A stretch of 27,207 nt of DNA, taken from positions 1 to 27,207 of the forward strand of contig CAUFXM010000014.1 in the NCBI GenBank assembly GCA_959597175.1, written 5' to 3'. This DNA comes from an uncultured Methanomassiliicoccales archaeon. GTDB taxonomy: Archaea > Thermoplasmatota > Thermoplasmata > Methanomassiliicoccales > Methanomethylophilaceae. The translations under genes were made by a program, and so were the position numbers. Position 1 is the stretch's first letter. Every line of letters starts with the position of its first letter. Under the pieces are notes generated by a model. It saw nothing but the letters and a program-made list of their open reading frames with translations. It did not search any database and was not told the origin of the DNA. Shown piece by piece: positions 1 through 7,220 of this stretch.

Positions 1-136
1 TGCCGTTGCTGAAGCTCATGATGGGGGTCTTCTGCGTGGACGTGTCGTTCTCGACATTGACCTGCCCGAAGGCGGCCCTGATCTCGTTCTGCATTCCGTT
101 GCTCTGTGCTCCAATCTGTGCTTTTTCGTTTGCCAT
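1..136 (-). CDS. N-terminal part of putative anchored spike protein (runs off the window)
   Basis: This is an open frame of 45 codons plus one base, starting at an ATG (position 136 on the minus strand) with a strong Shine-Dalgarno, GGGAGGAC, about 7 bases upstream. The peptide begins MANEKAQIGAQSNGMQNEIR and has no signal peptide; it ends in a beta-type stretch, TPIMSFSNG. It is too short for the 60-residue cut-off usually used in ORF calling. Its single leftover base combines with the two leftover bases at 27207 to make ACC (Thr), and the reading frame continues straight into the B-repeat protein there. I infer that both pieces are one 252-aa gene on a circular molecule. Alternatively it is simply an unrelated gene cut by the window edge. 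Confidence 0.6.
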   Translation of the reverse strand, partial: MANEKAQIGAQSNGMQNEIRAAFGQVNVENDTSTQKTPIMSFSNG

Positions 137-433
137 TTAGCAGTCCTCCCTAGAGGTGTTCTAAGAGGTTTGGGAAGGGGTTTCCATAGCCGGACTATGT
201 AAGTAGTTTTGTACTATTTGCAGAAGATAATGAAGCTGAAATCATGCATCCAGCCCCATATCCAGAAGCACTCAGATTCGATGAAAAGCGGGTGTTTGCC
301 AGATGTTACAAACCCCCTCAAAATTGCAGAAATTGACTATCTCAAAGAAATGCTGGCTAGGGGTATTGTGCAACCCGGCGGCTGCACTCATTTTTTCCTA
401 TCCAGACCCCCACTTCGTTGCAACCTCCGTGTT
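137..433. other. Spacer between integrase and spike gene; possible attP/promoter region
   Basis: This 297-bp spacer has no convincing gene. On the minus strand there is a weak TATA-like CTTACATAG near 194-203, about 60 bp before the ATG at 136, which could drive the structural block. A 38-codon minus-strand frame (275-391) has an AGGA five bases before its ATG and could be a tiny gene, but nothing else supports it. A spacer next to the integrase 3' end is a usual place for attP; I see no convincing tRNA 3' end or T-arm sequence here, so no att core is assigned. Confidence 0.3.
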
Positions 434-1369
434 TCACCACACCCCCTTTGCCTTCCTTGCTATATCTGCATTGTTCTTTCTGCAATAGTAGGTCTCGGTT
501 GTCTTCGAGGTGAAGTGGCCGAGCAGCCTTGCTACTTCTTCTATGGTAAGTCCCTTGTCGAGGTAGAACTGACCGCAGGCGCGCCTGCAGTCTCTGAGCT
601 CGAACCTCTCGCCGATGGCGACCTCCACCTTCGCCTTGATGGTCCTGACGCTGTTCCCGGAGAGGAACGAGTACTCGCCATCCATCGCGAAGAAGAGGTA
701 CTCGCTGCTCGCCCTGTGGCAGAGCAGCCAAGCATCCCTGACGATCAGATACTGCTTGAGGACCGGCACGAGCTCGGTGGGGATCGGGACGTCGCGGGGC
801 TCTCCGTAGGAGTCCTCCCCCTTGACGTGCTCGAAGTGGATCATCCACTGGTCCGTGTCGAGGTCCTCCATCTTCGCGAGACGGAGCTCCTTGTTCCTGG
901 CGCCGGTCCCGATGTACATCAGGACCATGGCGACCGGGCGGACCTGGTAGATGTCGCTCTGGTCGATCTCATCCCACCTCTGCATGATGCGGCGGTAGGT
1001 CTTCTCGGACAGGGGCTTGAGCCTGCCCTGTCTGGTCACAGGCTTGAGCCCCGGGTTCAGCTGGAGGCAGTTCTGGACGGCGGTGTTGCCGCTGAACTGC
1101 AGGAGCTGGTCGAGCGCGGAGATGTCGTGGCTGAGATCGGAACCGCTGACCTCCTGTCCCTTGCGGTACAGGATGAAAGCCTTGACATCGGCGACGGTCA
1201 TCTTCGTGGGGGACAGGGTCGAGACCTTGCCTTCCCTGTTGAGCATTATGAGCTCGCGCTCCATCCTCCTGTAACGACGGTCCTGGACTCTCCACGAGGA
1301 CTCCGCTATGCAACCGCGCCTTGCGTCCATGTACTCGGTTGCCTTTTCATTGAACGGATACCTTGCCAT
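434..1369 (-). CDS. int: Tyrosine recombinase/integrase
   Basis: This 311-aa protein catalyses site-specific strand exchange, presumably element integration and excision. The N-terminal 115 residues look like a SAM-like core-binding domain. The catalytic domain shows the usual set: Arg158 in GARNKEL, Lys183 in HVKGED, Arg263 in RDCRRACGQ, His285 in LLGHF and the nucleophile Tyr294 in TTETYY, nine residues after the His. The usual His of the HxxR box is Asp260 here, an accepted variation in archaeal integrases but worth noting. The start at 1369 follows GGGAGG at plus 1381-1386 with a somewhat long spacing of about 11. A minus-strand TATA (TTTAAATATT, plus 1442-1451) lies upstream and is overlapped by operator-like palindromes shared with the divergent regulator, which suggests repressor control. 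Confidence 0.92.
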   Translation of the reverse strand: MARYPFNEKATEYMDARRGCIAESSWRVQDRRYRRMERELIMLNREGKVSTLSPTKMTVADVKAFILYRKGQEVSGSDLSHDISALDQLLQFSGNTAVQNCLQLNPGLKPVTRQGRLKPLSEKTYRRIMQRWDEIDQSDIYQVRPVAMVLMYIGTGARNKELRLAKMEDLDTDQWMIHFEHVKGEDSYGEPRDVPIPTELVPVLKQYLIVRDAWLLCHRASSEYLFFAMDGEYSFLSGNSVRTIKAKVEVAIGERFELRDCRRACGQFYLDKGLTIEEVARLLGHFTSKTTETYYCRKNNADIARKAKGVW

Positions 1370-1422
1370 TCTTCGTTTTTCCTCCCTTCCTATAAGTTCC
1401 GGAGCAGCCGCGTCCGAAACTA

Positions 1423-1474
1423 ATTGCTATATTAGCAATGCAATATTTAAAGATTGATATTGTAGCAATGCGAA
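1423..1474. promoter_or_regulatory. Integrase promoter with palindromic operator motifs
   Basis: A perfect inverted repeat, ATTGCTA-TAT-TAGCAAT (1423-1439), overlaps the decamer GCAATGCAAT (1435-1444), and a second related site TAGCAATGCGAA follows at 1463-1474. The minus-strand TATA of the integrase (1442-1451) lies between them. A protein bound here would block TBP/TFB access. The decamer recurs at 1539-1548, 2575-2584 and 20205-20214, all close to predicted promoters, so it is probably the site of an element-encoded regulator, perhaps the product of 1555-1887. This is inferred from position and repetition only. Confidence 0.55.
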
Positions 1475-1527
1475 GTAATCAATCCGTCTAGAATGGAACC
1501 GTCTGGCAGTGGATTTCTGGGAGATTA

Positions 1528-1548
1528 TTTTATAAGATGCATTGCAAT
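1528..1548 (+). promoter_or_regulatory. TATA box and operator of the winged-helix regulator gene
   Basis: TTTTATAAG (1528-1536) is centred 24-27 bases upstream of two consecutive ATG codons at 1555 and 1558, so the transcript would start at the start codon (leaderless). GCATTGCAAT, the reverse complement of the repeated decamer, occupies 1539-1548 between TATA and start, the classic position for autorepression. Confidence 0.6.
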
Positions 1549-1554
1549 AATGGC

Positions 1555-1887
1555 ATGATGGCAGTAGACCTATCGGTCCTGGAGAGGAAGTCCGCCCTGT
1601 ACATCCTGCTGACGGTGCGTGACAATCCGGGACTCACCAAGACACAGCTCATGCGTCTCGAAGAGGGGAACGAGAGGACCAAGTTCGTGAGGATCAACGA
1701 ATTGATCGAATGCGGACTCATCGATTCCAAGCAGGGAGACGGCCAGTGGAACTCCACCAAGCTGTACCTCACCCCCCAAGGACAGGAGATCGCTGAGAGC
1801 ATCTACAAGATCTCCAAGGTTCTGGAGACCATCGACGCCGGACACAGGGATGTCGGAACCGAAGATGGCAACAAAGCCTCGGATTGA
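1555..1887 (+). CDS. Winged-helix transcriptional regulator
   Basis: This is a 110-aa winged-helix protein of the archaeal MarR/PadR-like size class. The helix-turn-helix is visible as SALYILLTVRDNPGLTKTQL followed by RIKF-type helices (TKFVRINELIECGLI) and a wing ending TKLYLTPQGQEIAESI. A longer frame opens at 1537, but the TATA box sits at 1528-1536, so only the ATGs at 1555 or 1558 can be on the transcript. The gene is divergent from the integrase across a 185-bp region packed with related palindromic motifs, one of them between its own TATA and start. I infer a lysogeny-type repressor controlling itself and the integrase. Its DNA target is not proven. Confidence 0.75.
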   Translation: MMAVDLSVLERKSALYILLTVRDNPGLTKTQLMRLEEGNERTKFVRINELIECGLIDSKQGDGQWNSTKLYLTPQGQEIAESIYKISKVLETIDAGHRDVGTEDGNKASD

Positions 1888-1980
1888 AACCTGTTCGGAT
1901 CAAACCCATAAAACTTCTCAAAATAGTTTGGACGAGCGGTATGTCCATGTTCCGAACGGATCATGACATACCGCCCCGGG

Positions 1981-2316
1981 TCATTCGAGCGTGATCTCGC
2001 CCCGGATGAAGGCTTCCTTCATATCATCCAGACCCCTGAACTTGGACTCCGTGCCACTGATCTCGTCAATCAGGATGCATCCCCCTTCGACGAGATCATG
2101 GACCAGTCTGGAGTACGGATGATAGACGGACTCGAGCACGAGCTCTGACTCGGTACGGTGCACGACATGGAAATCCCCATCACCGAAGATATCGACCCTC
2201 TCCGGATGCCAGTAAGGATTGCTGTCGGTCTCGTACTCCCTCATCGCGCGCATCTCGTCCTCATCTTTCAGATCACGACGTCCCCCTTTGTTCACATGAG
2301 GAGTCTCGCCACTCAT
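1981..2316 (-). CDS. Hypothetical acidic protein, 111 aa
   Basis: I do not recognise this family. The 111-aa protein starts MSGETPHVNKGGRRDL, is rich in Asp, Glu and Arg, and contains an aromatic core (NPYWHPERVDIF, DFHVVHRTESELVLESVYH) that suggests a small alpha/beta fold; no membrane segment or signal peptide is present. The ATG at 2316 overlaps the stop of an 11-codon upstream frame (ATGA), so translation is probably coupled to that frame, which has the only strong Shine-Dalgarno. The transcript probably begins at the TATA/operator cluster near 2575-2590, which carries the same decamer as the integrase and regulator promoters. Confidence 0.6.
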   Translation of the reverse strand: MSGETPHVNKGGRRDLKDEDEMRAMREYETDSNPYWHPERVDIFGDGDFHVVHRTESELVLESVYHPYSRLVHDLVEGGCILIDEISGTESKFRGLDDMKEAFIRGEITLE

Positions 2317-2348
2317 ACGAACACTTCTTCTGAATCAGTCGTTGCCAT
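2313..2348 (-). CDS. 11-codon upstream leader ORF
   Basis: A tiny frame (MATTDSEEVFV) starts at an ATG preceded by AGGAGGAG with five-base spacing, the best ribosome binding site in this area, and its TGA overlaps the next ATG as ATGA. Either it is a leader peptide that loads ribosomes for the 111-aa gene, or it is the surviving 5' or 3' end of a larger gene. The same frame is open back to 2564, but that longer 83-aa product is Arg/Cys-rich and looks non-coding. Confidence 0.35.
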   Translation of the reverse strand: MATTDSEEVFV

Positions 2349-2516
2349 TTTGACTCCTCCTTTTCCCGCACCTTTCCCCGGCGTTCCCGACTTGCCGAAG
2401 CAGTTGCCATCGTGAGCTCCGGGAGCAACGCGCCTCACGGCGGCCCGGTTCCGACGGCTGCAGACGGACGTCCAGGTTCTGGAACGTTTATGCGACATGC
2501 ATAGATTGCAACTCCG

Positions 2517-2592
2517 ATTAATCAACGACATGCCGATGCAGAGACCTGCAAAGGCCTTAGTCATTGATTAATACGCATTGCAATTTTTATTT
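2517..2592 (-). promoter_or_regulatory. Operator-rich minus-strand promoter region
   Basis: A long inverted repeat is formed by ATTAATCAACGAC (2517-2529) and GTCATTGATTAAT (2560-2572), 12 of 13 positions complementary, with 30 bases between the arms. Directly beside it is the repeated decamer as GCATTGCAAT (2575-2584), and then a minus-strand TATA-like AAATAAAAA around 2585-2592. It most likely governs the minus-strand genes at 2313-2348 and 1981-2316. Confidence 0.45.
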
Positions 2593-3017
2593 CAACCTCA
2601 CGTGAGAAGGTCTTCGAACATTCACAGAGAATCCGAAGACCGCTCATCAGAGATCGATGTGCCGCATGGTTTCACCTTGTCAGGGTAAAATGAAAAAGCC
2701 TGGTTCTGATTTTTATAGCTTATGTTAACGCCTATTGATGATTACAGAGAATCATTGAGAATCTGTAGAACAATGGCAAGATCAGGGTGAAACATGCATC
2801 CAATGAACCTGGACGGCATCTGGAACCCCAATATAGAACTTGCTGTCGATTCACAGAAACGAGGGGAGACATGTTCCATTTCCGGTCATCGCCCCGTGCC
2901 TTAAGACTCGAACGGACGCATCGGGCTTGCGCCTTCCTTCTACTTCATCTTCGGCGCAAGCGTCGTGTCGCCGTTCTTCGGACAGCCGTCCCGGGGCTCT
3001 TCCCCAGGAAATGGAAG
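2593..3017. other. Long upstream region of the 3018-4460 operon
   Basis: About 425 bp without a supported gene. Plus-strand TATA candidates are TTTTTATAG (about 2709-2717) and AATATAGAA (about 2831-2839). The motif ACAGAGAATC occurs twice (around 2616 and 2745), and TTTCACC / GGGTGAAAC form partial inverted repeats around 2672-2700 and 2784-2794, so a second regulator may act here. A 43-codon open stretch around 2894-3024 encodes a hydrophobic peptide (IGLAPSFYFIFGASVVSPFF) without a visible start; it may be a relic of a membrane protein. Confidence 0.35.
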
Positions 3018-3209
3018 ATGACTAGGAAGACGAGTCAGAGAAGAACAAACAGAAACTACAACAGAAACCCCAACACCAGAAGGGTCGCATGGGACGACCT
3101 CAGGGCGATGACGCCCATCGAACCTCACACCGATTTCTCGAAGCCGCCGATCGGCTACGTCCTGGACGACGACGGGAACTACCCGGAGTGCATCAGAGAG
3201 GTGTTCTGA
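3018..3209 (+). CDS. Small basic hypothetical protein, 63 aa
   Basis: First gene of a four-gene operon whose members abut with TGA directly followed by ATG. I do not recognise the family. The N-terminus is very basic and Asn-rich (MTRKTSQRRTNRNYNRNPNT), the C-terminus is acidic and ends NYPECIREVF. The frame is open further upstream to 2787, but the upstream part is Arg/Leu-rich low-quality translation; AGGA eight bases before the ATG at 3018 supports this start. A DNA- or RNA-binding role is possible from the charge only. Confidence 0.5.
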   Translation: MTRKTSQRRTNRNYNRNPNTRRVAWDDLRAMTPIEPHTDFSKPPIGYVLDDDGNYPECIREVF

Positions 3210-3665
3210 ATGGGCGACAGGATCGTCATCAGGATCACAGACGTGGACAGGAGGTCCCCGGACCTATACTGCCACTGGGCGGGACTGAGAGCGGTGAAGG
3301 CCGTGCACGACGCTCTGCCGGAGTCCAGGAGGGACATCCACAATCTGATCTGCAATGTCATCGTGAAGGTGATGTGCGGTGAGTGCAGCGACGCATCGTA
3401 CTATCTCTACGATTCCGGAGAGGCCGATGGGATGGCCGACTGGGACAACTGGACCTGGACATTCGACCTGGCGACCAGGATGTGGAGATCCACGATGCCC
3501 CAGCTCGAGGGGAAGCTACTGACTATATCGGAAACAGATGACTTCGTCAGGAGCGTCAGGCCGTGCCTGTACTCGGAGTGTCCATGCGACTCCTTCGACA
3601 TGCCGTCGGAGACAGGGAAGCCGAGGTATTCGGACACCGTCTACGCCACGAGGGAGGGATGCTGA
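3210..3665 (+). CDS. Hypothetical protein, 151 aa
   Basis: Second gene of the operon; its ATG follows the previous TGA without a gap, and AGGTG lies 8 bases upstream. The family is not recognised. It starts MGDRIVIRITDVDRRSPDLY, has a histidine/aromatic segment (YCHWAGLRAVKAVHDAL), several cysteines (CGEC, CLYSECPCDSF) that might bind metal, and a Trp-rich acidic middle (MADWDNWTWTF). The valine-rich opening and Asp/Tyr/His content resemble small cytoplasmic proteins of mobile elements. No membrane segments. Confidence 0.6.
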   Translation: MGDRIVIRITDVDRRSPDLYCHWAGLRAVKAVHDALPESRRDIHNLICNVIVKVMCGECSDASYYLYDSGEADGMADWDNWTWTFDLATRMWRSTMPQLEGKLLTISETDDFVRSVRPCLYSECPCDSFDMPSETGKPRYSDTVYATREGC

Positions 3666-4163
3666 ATGGCCGACCGCATCCTGACCAGGCAGGAGATGAT
3701 CCTCCTGCACATTCTGCAGTACATCGACGTGCCGGTGAGCGGGTACGTGATGCCGCACGCGATGACGCAGCAGGGCATCGGACTCGCCGCCGGGATGTCC
3801 AGGGCGCACGTCTCCAACTGCATGACGGATATGAGGAAGAAGGGGCTGGTGGACAGCGTGTACACCCATCCCAAGGGAGCTACGTCGAGGATGAGGGCAT
3901 ACTACCTCCTGCCGTCGGGGATCGAGAGGGCGAATGAGATCAGAGAGCATCTCAGGGAGGAACGCATCAGGGTCGACGATATCATCAGTCGTCCGGGCGA
4001 CTCCAGGGGAATGTCTCCGAACGTGGCCAGGGCCCTGGAGGAGCTGGAGAGGGCCAGGAACGCAGCTGCGGCTCTCGGAGCCGAGGGGGACCCGTCGAAG
4101 GCCAGGACGGCGATAGAGCATGCGTCGATGGCGATCCTCAGCCTGTCAAGGGAGGTGGCCTGA
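3666..4163 (+). CDS. Winged-helix protein with C-terminal helical domain
   Basis: The 165-aa protein has a winged helix-turn-helix in residues about 8-80: an N-terminal helix (LTRQEMILLHILQYI), recognition-helix region (GIGLAAGMSRAHVSNCMTDM) and wing (KGLVDSVYTHPKGATSRMRA) followed by YYLLPSGIERANEI. This layout matches archaeal MarR-like wHTH proteins found as stand-alone regulators or as the N-terminus of larger signalling proteins. The C-terminal part (about 110-165) is Ala/Glu-rich and helical and may mediate oligomerisation. It is third in a contiguous operon, so it may regulate that operon from the long upstream region 2593-3017. Confidence 0.7.
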   Translation: MADRILTRQEMILLHILQYIDVPVSGYVMPHAMTQQGIGLAAGMSRAHVSNCMTDMRKKGLVDSVYTHPKGATSRMRAYYLLPSGIERANEIREHLREERIRVDDIISRPGDSRGMSPNVARALEELERARNAAAALGAEGDPSKARTAIEHASMAILSLSREVA

Positions 4164-4460
4164 ATGCCGCTGTTCGAGACTGGGCAGGTCGTCACAACGT
4201 GCGGGATAGCCCAGGCCATGAGGGACGATTACTCCTTCCTGCTGAGCGTCAGGGAATGCCTCGACAGGCACTGCAGGGGCGACTGGGGAGACGTCGGCGA
4301 CGAGAGCAGGAGGATGAACGACGAGGCCCTCGAAGCCGAGAGGAAGGGGGAGTTCTCCGACAGCCTGTTCAGCCTCTACAACATCGGAGACAGGGAGATC
4401 TACATCATCACGGAGTGCGACAGGTCGGTGACGACAGTCCTGTTCCCGGATGAATACTAA
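4164..4460 (+). CDS. Small mobile-element protein (VVTTRGI...DRSVTTVLFPDEY family)
   Basis: I recognise this as a small family, usually labelled hypothetical, that is frequent in plasmids and integrated elements of Firmicutes: an opening FxTGQVVTTCGIAQ, a CxxxDWGD core (CRGDWGDVGDES), then NDEAL, and the fixed C-terminus IYIITECDRSVTTVLFPDEY. All of these are present in order in the 98 aa. The archaeal copy has an insertion of charged residues (EAERKGEFSDS) before the C-terminal half. The biochemical role is unknown to me. The gene ends the operon; the ATG abuts the preceding TGA. Its spread across domains points to horizontal exchange between gut bacteria and archaea. Confidence 0.7.
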   Translation: MPLFETGQVVTTCGIAQAMRDDYSFLLSVRECLDRHCRGDWGDVGDESRRMNDEALEAERKGEFSDSLFSLYNIGDREIYIITECDRSVTTVLFPDEY

Positions 4461-4496
4461 CAGACTAGAAACATATAAGGAAACAAATTCAAAAAT

Positions 4497-4512
4497 GGGG
4501 GTTAAAACCCCC
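4497..4512. terminator. Hairpin between convergent genes
   Basis: GGGGGTT-AA-AACCCCC forms a strong stem. Read on the minus strand it is followed by ATTTTTG, so it best terminates the minus-strand reading from upstream plus-side convergents, and it separates the operon ending at 4460 from the gene ending at 4520. Confidence 0.6.
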
Positions 4513-4519
4513 GGTTTAA

Positions 4520-5931
4520 TCAGTCAGCAGCCCATGTAATTGAGATTATACCGGTAGCATGTTGACTGTTGACTTCGTCAAGGTTATAAGTTGGGATGAT
4601 AACGCATTGATATCCATCATCCGAATGAGAAATGCCGCATATCCAGACACTATAGTCTGGAGCATTCCACTCACTTGTGTAGAATATTGTCCCAGGAGGA
4701 GAATCATCAGGAGTTATGACGTATAATGATTGATTGAACTCAAACGGAATTTCCTCTCCGTCCAGAATCTCTTCCGACTTGTACTGCACAAGAACAACAT
4801 CAGAATCGATGTTCACGGTTGCAGTGCTTGTAGTCTGAGTACCCAGATAATCGCCATAATACACGATGATTGACAAAATGTAGTTTCCTTCAACCCAGCA
4901 GAGCTGAGAATTGCCAGAAGGAATACTGAACGATAGATCATGAGTAGGAGTGAATGCAGTGTAGTCTGGACCGAACTGATACCAGCCACCACTTACTGTC
5001 CCCCTCAACTTGATATTATACTCGCCAATCTCCTTGTCAGAGTGAATGTCAATATCCAATTTAGAGAAGTCATCAAGAGTTATTAGTCCCGGATTGACGA
5101 TAACTCTATTGATTCTGTACTCCACCACAGTAGAAGGGTGCAGAGGATCATAACATTCTGGAAGATAGATGGTGTATTCAGGAGTTGATTTACCCTCATC
5201 AGCATAAGCAATATGGATTGTTCCGAATTGATCGCTATCGCCAACAGCTGCAGGTATGGTTACATACATGCGGGTGACAAGCCCATCAGATGACTGCTGC
5301 TTGATCATTCCGTGGGAAACACTATCATCATCGGGACTAACAACGGTAACAGTATTGTTCCGAGATTCTTCGGATAGAACTTCTATGATTTCCGAGCCTG
5401 ATGAATAGACTGCGGTAACGGGGTTTCCATCAACCCTTATTGTTATGCCATCGTCTGCGTCAATTCCCAAGAACCTGTTATTGTCAATATGACTAGGACG
5501 CTCAATGATAGGCGTTGCTGAGATTGTGACATCTCCGACTGGTTGTATGAGGATCGTTATTTCTGAAGTGTACCTGATAACGGAACTTGATGATGAATCA
5601 TGTCCACCATAAGATATGATATCATAAGCACCTTCAACAGAGCAATTTATGTTCATACCTACGATAGGCTCATCGCTTATTCCAGTAACCAGGACTTTCA
5701 TTGGTTCTGAAAACTCATATTCCCGATTGTCCTGAGCCTGGAGCTGTTTATCTATAAGCCTGTAGTATATCGTGGTTTTACATCCTCGTAGCGTATGAAT
5801 GAAGCGTTGCTAGATGTCTTGTTGGTATCAGAAGATTGCTCTGAGCCATTATCAAGAGAATAAACCGCAGCAACAACTACCACTACAACCAGAATAGCTA
5901 ACACAACTATGCTGACTGTCTTAGCATTCAT
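4520..5931 (-). pseudogene. Membrane-anchored surface protein, frameshifted near residue 51
   Basis: The main frame (4520-5701, 393 aa from its first ATG) stays open upstream as LIDKQLQAQDNREYEFSEP. The real N-terminus lies in another frame: from the ATG at 5931 comes MNAKTVSIVVLAILVVVVVV, a typical N-terminal membrane anchor, then a Ser/Asn/Thr-rich linker ending FIRYEDVK. The frames meet at a run of four T (plus 5776-5779; AAAA in the mRNA); one more A would read DVKTTIYYRLIDKQ and give a continuous 470-aa protein. The body is all-beta, Ser/Thr/Asp-rich, like repeated Ig-type domains of archaeal surface proteins. Without the extra base the first frame ends at TAG 60 codons in. A minus-strand TATA (GTTTTATCT, near 5957) precedes the ATG. 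Decay, assembly error or programmed slippage are all possible. Confidence 0.7.
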
Positions 5932-6061
5932 AATTGTTGAAAGTAGATATGCCTAGATAAAACTGGGTGGCCAGACATTATTGTCGTGGACTGATTATAA
6001 CCTGTGTTATGATTCTGTATTTGAAAATGTATTCAGCTGAACTGCTTTTGTTGCCCACCCA

Positions 6062-6991
6062 TTACTGAATCTCATTTCTCCAATTGATACGAATGTCTTC
6101 TTGAATACCATATGTCAGACATCTGCCACTTAGGTAGTTCTGATGCATCAAATCAAATATCGTCAGCAATTTCTGATCTTCATCGAGTTCTGATAAAGTG
6201 GGGTGTGTGAGCATATGACCAGGATATGAGGTTATGAATAATTTTAGAGACTCGTAGCACAGGAGAAGCATCGGATTAAGAAGCCTTACATCTTCCCCAT
6301 ACTCATTGAAATCTGGATAGTATCTGCCATTTTTCTTAGTAAGGGAATATTCTGCTACATGTGGCCAACTTGTATGAACTATGTCACTGTCCATTGAATA
6401 TGCAAAATAACCAGATTCGAAGCCAATATCTTTCATCCGCTGGTACATGCTTGGAAAAACAGGCAACGAGTCGTCAGGAGAGCATCCAGACTCGTCAAAC
6501 CTATGTTTAACCGATTGAAGGATCTGTTCTTCCCATTGATACAGATCAGAATCTGAATCCTGCCTCCCTTCTCTATTCTTCTGAATCTCCTCATAGAACT
6601 TTTTAGTGCCTTTTAAACCACTTTTACGATAGGCGTCTATCTTGTCAGGATTTTTAATCAGAAATTGAACAGTGATATTGGATTCGAAGATCATTCTCTG
6701 GAGAACTGATGCAAGTTCACGAGTGTTTTCATGCTTGCAGGTAAGATGCCTATCTGTTCTAATCAATTTGCAGATGTGAACAAGCAAACCGTATATCACA
6801 GCTTGGTCAGACGTATATCCATCCGATGTGTGAGCTGAATGTTGTATAATCTGTTCGATTCTATAAAGTGGACACAATACAATTCTAGTCCACATTTCTA
6901 AGAAATCTGAATCAGTAAGAGTGCCCTCGGACTCCTTCCTAAGAAGATCATTCAGATCAATGTCTATGATTAATTCAGAATCATTGTTCAT
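6062..6991 (-). CDS. Hypothetical helical protein, possibly DUF5677-like
   Basis: The start at 6991 (MNNDSELIIDID) is chosen because a minus-strand TATA (TTATATAT, plus 7018-7025) lies 27 bases upstream, giving a leaderless message; a longer frame from 7036 would begin inside the TATA. The 309-aa protein is helical, with a segment (TRELASVLQRMIFESNITVQ FLIKNPD, about residues 90-118) reminiscent of the R-x-x-(F/I)E pattern of DUF5677, a family often seen beside defence genes and suspected to be HEPN-like. C-terminal part is Leu-rich (LLNPMLLLCYESLKLFI). The gene is AT-rich compared with its GC-rich neighbour at 7068, so it probably arrived separately. Family call is tentative. Confidence 0.5.
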   Translation of the reverse strand: MNNDSELIIDIDLNDLLRKESEGTLTDSDFLEMWTRIVLCPLYRIEQIIQHSAHTSDGYTSDQAVIYGLLVHICKLIRTDRHLTCKHENTRELASVLQRMIFESNITVQFLIKNPDKIDAYRKSGLKGTKKFYEEIQKNREGRQDSDSDLYQWEEQILQSVKHRFDESGCSPDDSLPVFPSMYQRMKDIGFESGYFAYSMDSDIVHTSWPHVAEYSLTKKNGRYYPDFNEYGEDVRLLNPMLLLCYESLKLFITSYPGHMLTHPTLSELDEDQKLLTIFDLMHQNYLSGRCLTYGIQEDIRINWRNEIQ

Positions 6992-7017
6992 GAACAGATT
7001 GTGAATTATTCTCAACC

Positions 7018-7025
7018 ATATATAA
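7018..7025 (-). promoter_or_regulatory. TATA box for 6062-6991
   Basis: Minus-strand TTATATAT centred about 27 bases before the ATG at 6991; decides the start choice of that gene (leaderless). Confidence 0.55.
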
Positions 7026-7067
7026 TTAAACAACACGATTCGAAATTCACAGATTATTTACAATTCT

Positions 7068-7220
7068 CCCTGCGCCTCGTGCCCTTCAGGGGTACGCTCC
7101 GCGCGCATATCGGCCCGTCGGCGCCTTCTCTTTCAGTTTTTCTCCCGGCGCGCGACGGTCACGTAAGCGCGGCTACGCCAGGCCCCTCTCCGGGCACTAA
7201 GGCCCAGGAGAGAAAAGAAA
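7068..7220 (+). ncRNA. Conserved structured 5' leader, copy A
   Basis: A GC-rich leader of about 150 bases precedes the gene at 7221 and is repeated at 13448-13607. A block of 54 bases (7074-7127) is identical in both copies, more conserved than the coding regions behind them. Within it CGTGCCC-TTCAG-GGGTACG can fold to a 7-bp hairpin (one G-T pair). The last hairpin, CTCTCCGGGC-ACTAAG-GCCC-A-GGAGAG (7186-7212), pairs the Shine-Dalgarno AGGAGAG completely, eight bases before the ATG. This is the layout of a translational cis-regulator (riboswitch, protein-binding leader or thermosensor). I do not recognise it as a known class. Confidence 0.5.

Noticed and set aside
575..600. Palindrome CAGGCGCGCCTG in the integrase gene
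   Set aside because: It lies within well-conserved codons and has no second copy at a regulatory position; chance in GC-rich coding sequence.
209..1423. 404-aa plus-strand frame over the integrase
   Set aside because: Antisense to a convincing tyrosine recombinase; no domain, Pro/Leu/Glu-rich shadow composition.
2349..2564. 83-aa minus-strand frame from 2564
   Set aside because: It begins at leaderless distance from a TATA-like site, but the product is Arg/Cys-rich with no fold-like pattern; only its last 11 codons have a ribosome site.
3018..3209. Longer 140-aa version starting at 2787
   Set aside because: Upstream part is Arg/Leu-rich and lacks a ribosome site; the ATG at 3018 has AGGA at proper distance.
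5964..6059. TGGGTGG / CCACCCA inverted repeat between two AT-rich genes
   Set aside because: Arms are only about 7 bases with an 80-base gap; not convincing as terminal repeats or as a hairpin.
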